From Bartonella schoenbuchensis R1 (lineage in GTDB: Bacteria; Pseudomonadota; Alphaproteobacteria; Rhizobiales; Rhizobiaceae): a DNA stretch of 64,000 nt. Where the stretch lies: assembly GCF_002022685.1 (NCBI RefSeq), contig NZ_CP019789.1:186001-250000 (forward strand), read 5' to 3'. Below, piece by piece: positions 62,107-64,000 of this stretch (the stretch's first letter is position 1; every line of letters starts with the position of its first letter). The notes below the pieces were generated by a model that was not told the DNA's origin, did no database searches, and saw nothing but the letters and a program-made list of their open reading frames with translations. Made by a program: the position numbers and the translations under genes.

Positions 62107-63150
62107 CTATCCCGTACCTTTTTGAAGCTTTTCGATTGATTCCAGAGCCAATCTTTTGCGATCAGCAGTCTTTGTATAGAGTGATGCCATACGGTCTTCT
62201 GTCCATCCAAAGATTGCCTTAAGTTGTGCAACCGTAGCCCCTGCATTGGCAGCTCTTGTTGCGGCTAATTTTCTCAAACCATGGGCTGATTTCTTAACGC
62301 CAGCTTCATTACAAGCATCTCTAAACAAGTTACCAAAAGCTTCTTTGGTAAGTTTTTTTCCCCCTTTCCCACAAATGAATGTTTCATCACCAATAGGACC
62401 CGTTTCAAGTGTTTTCGTTAATTCGGGTAAAATGGGAAGAAAAACATCTGTCTGAAATTTGCTCTTTTCTGTCTTTAAATGAATGACATTATCCGTTACA
62501 TCTTTCCAACCAATGCGTACAACATCCCCCCTTCGTAAGCCTGTGTAGAGAAGAACATCAACCCATACCCGTTCATGTGTTCCAAGAGGCCATTGTTGAT
62601 AATATTTATTGATATCTTCTTCTATCCAAGCAGGGAAACCATCCTTGTTTTTAAGAGACGGTCTTTTAACCCCTGCAGCAGGATTATCTTCCAAAAGCCC
62701 TTGTTCAATTGCCCATTTAAAAAGGCTATTAACTGCTTTGAGAAAATTCCGAGCATTTGCGGGTGTTTCCTTGCGTCTTTCAACACCAGCTATAATATGC
62801 GACTTTTTAATTGCTTTGTACGGAATATCTCCTATGGCATCTGATACTTTCATTAAAATGAGTTCTTTTTGTCTTTTCGTAGCATGAGCTAGGTTATGCC
62901 AGGTGAGGCTATTAAAATATTGTTTTAGAAGCCATATGAAACTACCTTCAACCAGTTTACCAGGTTTAGATTTAGGGAGCTTGTATCCTTGTAACTCAGA
63001 AAGTGCTTTTTTATAATCGTCGACAAATTCTTGTGTACCATAGACTCCATGCACTCTACGCCTTTGACCATGGCCAATACGCACATACCATATAGTTTTA
63101 CCATGGCGCGTGATTTCTTTGACAAGGTGAGGAGGCCGCGGTTTAGGCAT
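62107..63150 (-). CDS. int: tyrosine-type phage integrase
   Basis: Site-specific recombinase of 347 residues. An N-terminal Arm-type DNA-binding region and a SAM-like core-binding domain (about residues 65-155) precede the catalytic domain. Catalytic residues are R206 in TGLRRGD, a Lys near 227-229, H290 and R293 in HGLRK, W316 and nucleophile Y325 in MASLYTKT. It is encoded at the very end of the element, reading towards the att-like site, and is probably functional. Confidence 0.93.
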   Translation of the reverse strand: MPKPRPPHLVKEITRHGKTIWYVRIGHGQRRRVHGVYGTQEFVDDYKKALSELQGYKLPKSKPGKLVEGSFIWLLKQYFNSLTWHNLAHATKRQKELILMKVSDAIGDIPYKAIKKSHIIAGVERRKETPANARNFLKAVNSLFKWAIEQGLLEDNPAAGVKRPSLKNKDGFPAWIEEDINKYYQQWPLGTHERVWVDVLLYTGLRRGDVVRIGWKDVTDNVIHLKTEKSKFQTDVFLPILPELTKTLETGPIGDETFICGKGGKKLTKEAFGNLFRDACNEAGVKKSAHGLRKLAATRAANAGATVAQLKAIFGWTEDRMASLYTKTADRKRLALESIEKLQKGTG

Positions 63151-63159
63151 GACAGGACC

Positions 63160-63372
63160 TTACATACCAATGTCATAATCAAAATCATCCTTTGAGAGAT
63201 CTAGTAATCTGTCTGGATGGGTAGCTGTATTTGGTACGGTGATGTCAGGTTTAAGATAAATTAAGAGCTCACCAGTTGGTTTGATTTCAATTAACTCACA
63301 ACCTTGCTTTTTAGCCTCTCGTAAAGCCCGAGCAATGGCTGGCTGTGTTATAGTAGGGTGGCGATGAGCCAT
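63160..63372 (-). CDS. small prophage protein
   Basis: A 70-residue protein starting MAHRHPTITQPAIARALREA; I choose the ATG at 63372, which has AAGGA 8 bases upstream, over an ATG 27 bases further out. Short proteins with this kind of start (PTI-x-x-x-DI-RALRAA) are commonly found beside integrases in Rhizobiales prophages. Function unknown; the next gene is the integrase, 9 bases away. Confidence 0.65.
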   Translation of the reverse strand: MAHRHPTITQPAIARALREAKKQGCELIEIKPTGELLIYLKPDITVPNTATHPDRLLDLSKDDFDYDIGM

Positions 63373-63513
63373 GTTGAATTTCCTTAATTTTGAGTGCACT
63401 TCATCTGTGGTGAAAAGTGCGCATGTGTGAGAGAGTGATTGAAAATGGGTGGGGACGCTTTTGGAGGGAGATGAGAATACAAGAGCGCCCCCTATGGGGT
63501 TAAGCAGCTTTAA

Positions 63514-64000
63514 TCAAGAGTTTTGCATTTCTTGTTCTATTTCTGCTAAAAATGCTTCAACAGCTTTATTAATGTGCTCAATCTGTTCATCATCGCGTGG
63601 GATGCGTATAACCTTGATACACAAATGAGGTGATTCATCTATAAACCAAGGATGATAGCTAACAAAATCACACCATTTTCGTCCTGTGCAAGCCATTTGG
63701 AATTGCATTTGCAAGATATATTCAGGTTTGATTTCACCACTTAACAAAAAACGTGTATGCGTTATTGGTTGAGGGCATTTGACTTCTATGAGACCCTCAT
63801 CTCCAATGAGACCATCAGGACTAGCGCCTGCCATTTCAATTGTTGGGTGAGGAATAAAACCACATCGTGTGACAGGAGTATCGTAAAGAAAGCTATATTC
63901 TTCAATTGCACTGTCTTCATGTTCATTTCCCCATCGCATGGCAGGCGTTTCATAAGATGATACTGTTTTGCCCATTAAGCGTTCTGTAATGAGTTGGAAT
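63514..64000 (-). CDS. YqaJ-family phage recombinase/exonuclease, 5' end outside window
   Basis: C-terminal 161 or so residues of a YqaJ/lambda-exonuclease-fold protein used in phage recombination. The frame stays open to the right edge, reading FQLITERLMGKT before the first internal Met at 63975, so the true start is beyond 64000. Nuclease-fold motifs are AMRWGNEHEDSAI, GASPDGLIGDEGLIEVKCP with the catalytic Asp, Glu and Lys, and QMQFQMACTGRKWCDFVSY. It belongs to the same prophage-like element as the integrase. Confidence 0.85.
   Translation of the reverse strand, partial: FQLITERLMGKTVSSYETPAMRWGNEHEDSAIEEYSFLYDTPVTRCGFIPHPTIEMAGASPDGLIGDEGLIEVKCPQPITHTRFLLSGEIKPEYILQMQFQMACTGRKWCDFVSYHPWFIDESPHLCIKVIRIPRDDEQIEHINKAVEAFLAEIEQEMQNS

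Overview
The window looks like a chromosome segment of a Bartonella species (Alphaproteobacteria, Hyphomicrobiales). I base this on the AT-rich composition, a tandem family of Hbp/Omp25-type hemin-binding outer-membrane proteins, the Rhizobiales order of lipid A and repair genes, and a locus of very G-rich, repetitive autotransporter passenger genes. No species can be named from the sequence alone.

Layout. 1-5.8 kb: yejB-yejE-yejF peptide importer genes, then a convergent ThiF/MoeB-type gene and gshB. 5.8-11.2 kb: the phosphate operon pstS-pstC-pstA-pstB-phoU. 11.5-16.2 kb: a SleB-type cell-wall hydrolase lipoprotein, mutM, an M20 peptidase and a short rnd. 16.9-22.1 kb: a small secreted ORF and four Hbp genes, three of them nearly identical tandem copies. 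22.3-28.6 kb: ileS, a lipoprotein, tadA, an RluB-type pseudouridine synthase and rsmD. 29.3-40.7 kb: a patatin-like protein, pmbA, a CysQ-like phosphatase, DUF4170, a DUF374 acyltransferase, waaA, lpxK, DUF2093, mutL, a dCTP deaminase and an FMN L-lactate dehydrogenase. 41.5-42.4 kb: a fifth Hbp gene. 42.6-44.1 kb: decayed phage tail-fibre genes. 44.5-60.3 kb: four autotransporter passenger genes (A-D) with near-identical leaders, none carrying a beta-barrel, with a creatininase-family gene between B and C. 62.0-64.0 kb: one end of an integrated element (tRNA-like att sequence, tyrosine integrase, small phage protein, YqaJ-type recombinase) that runs off the right edge.

The housekeeping part is dense and mostly colinear on the plus strand. 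The yej and pst blocks import peptides and phosphate; pmbA to lpxK forms a compact block feeding Kdo/lipid A synthesis. The accessory part (16-22 kb and 41-64 kb) is surface-protein and phage material shaped by duplication and recombination.

A caution applies to the whole window. yejB, ileS and passenger genes A, B and C carry eight frameshifts, and all eight are single-base losses, nearly all in short homopolymers. ileS is normally essential, so at least some of these are probably sequence errors. The most unusual feature is the passenger-only array A-D: strongly G-skewed, internally repetitive, poly-G rich, and with identical leaders joined to truncated 3' ends.
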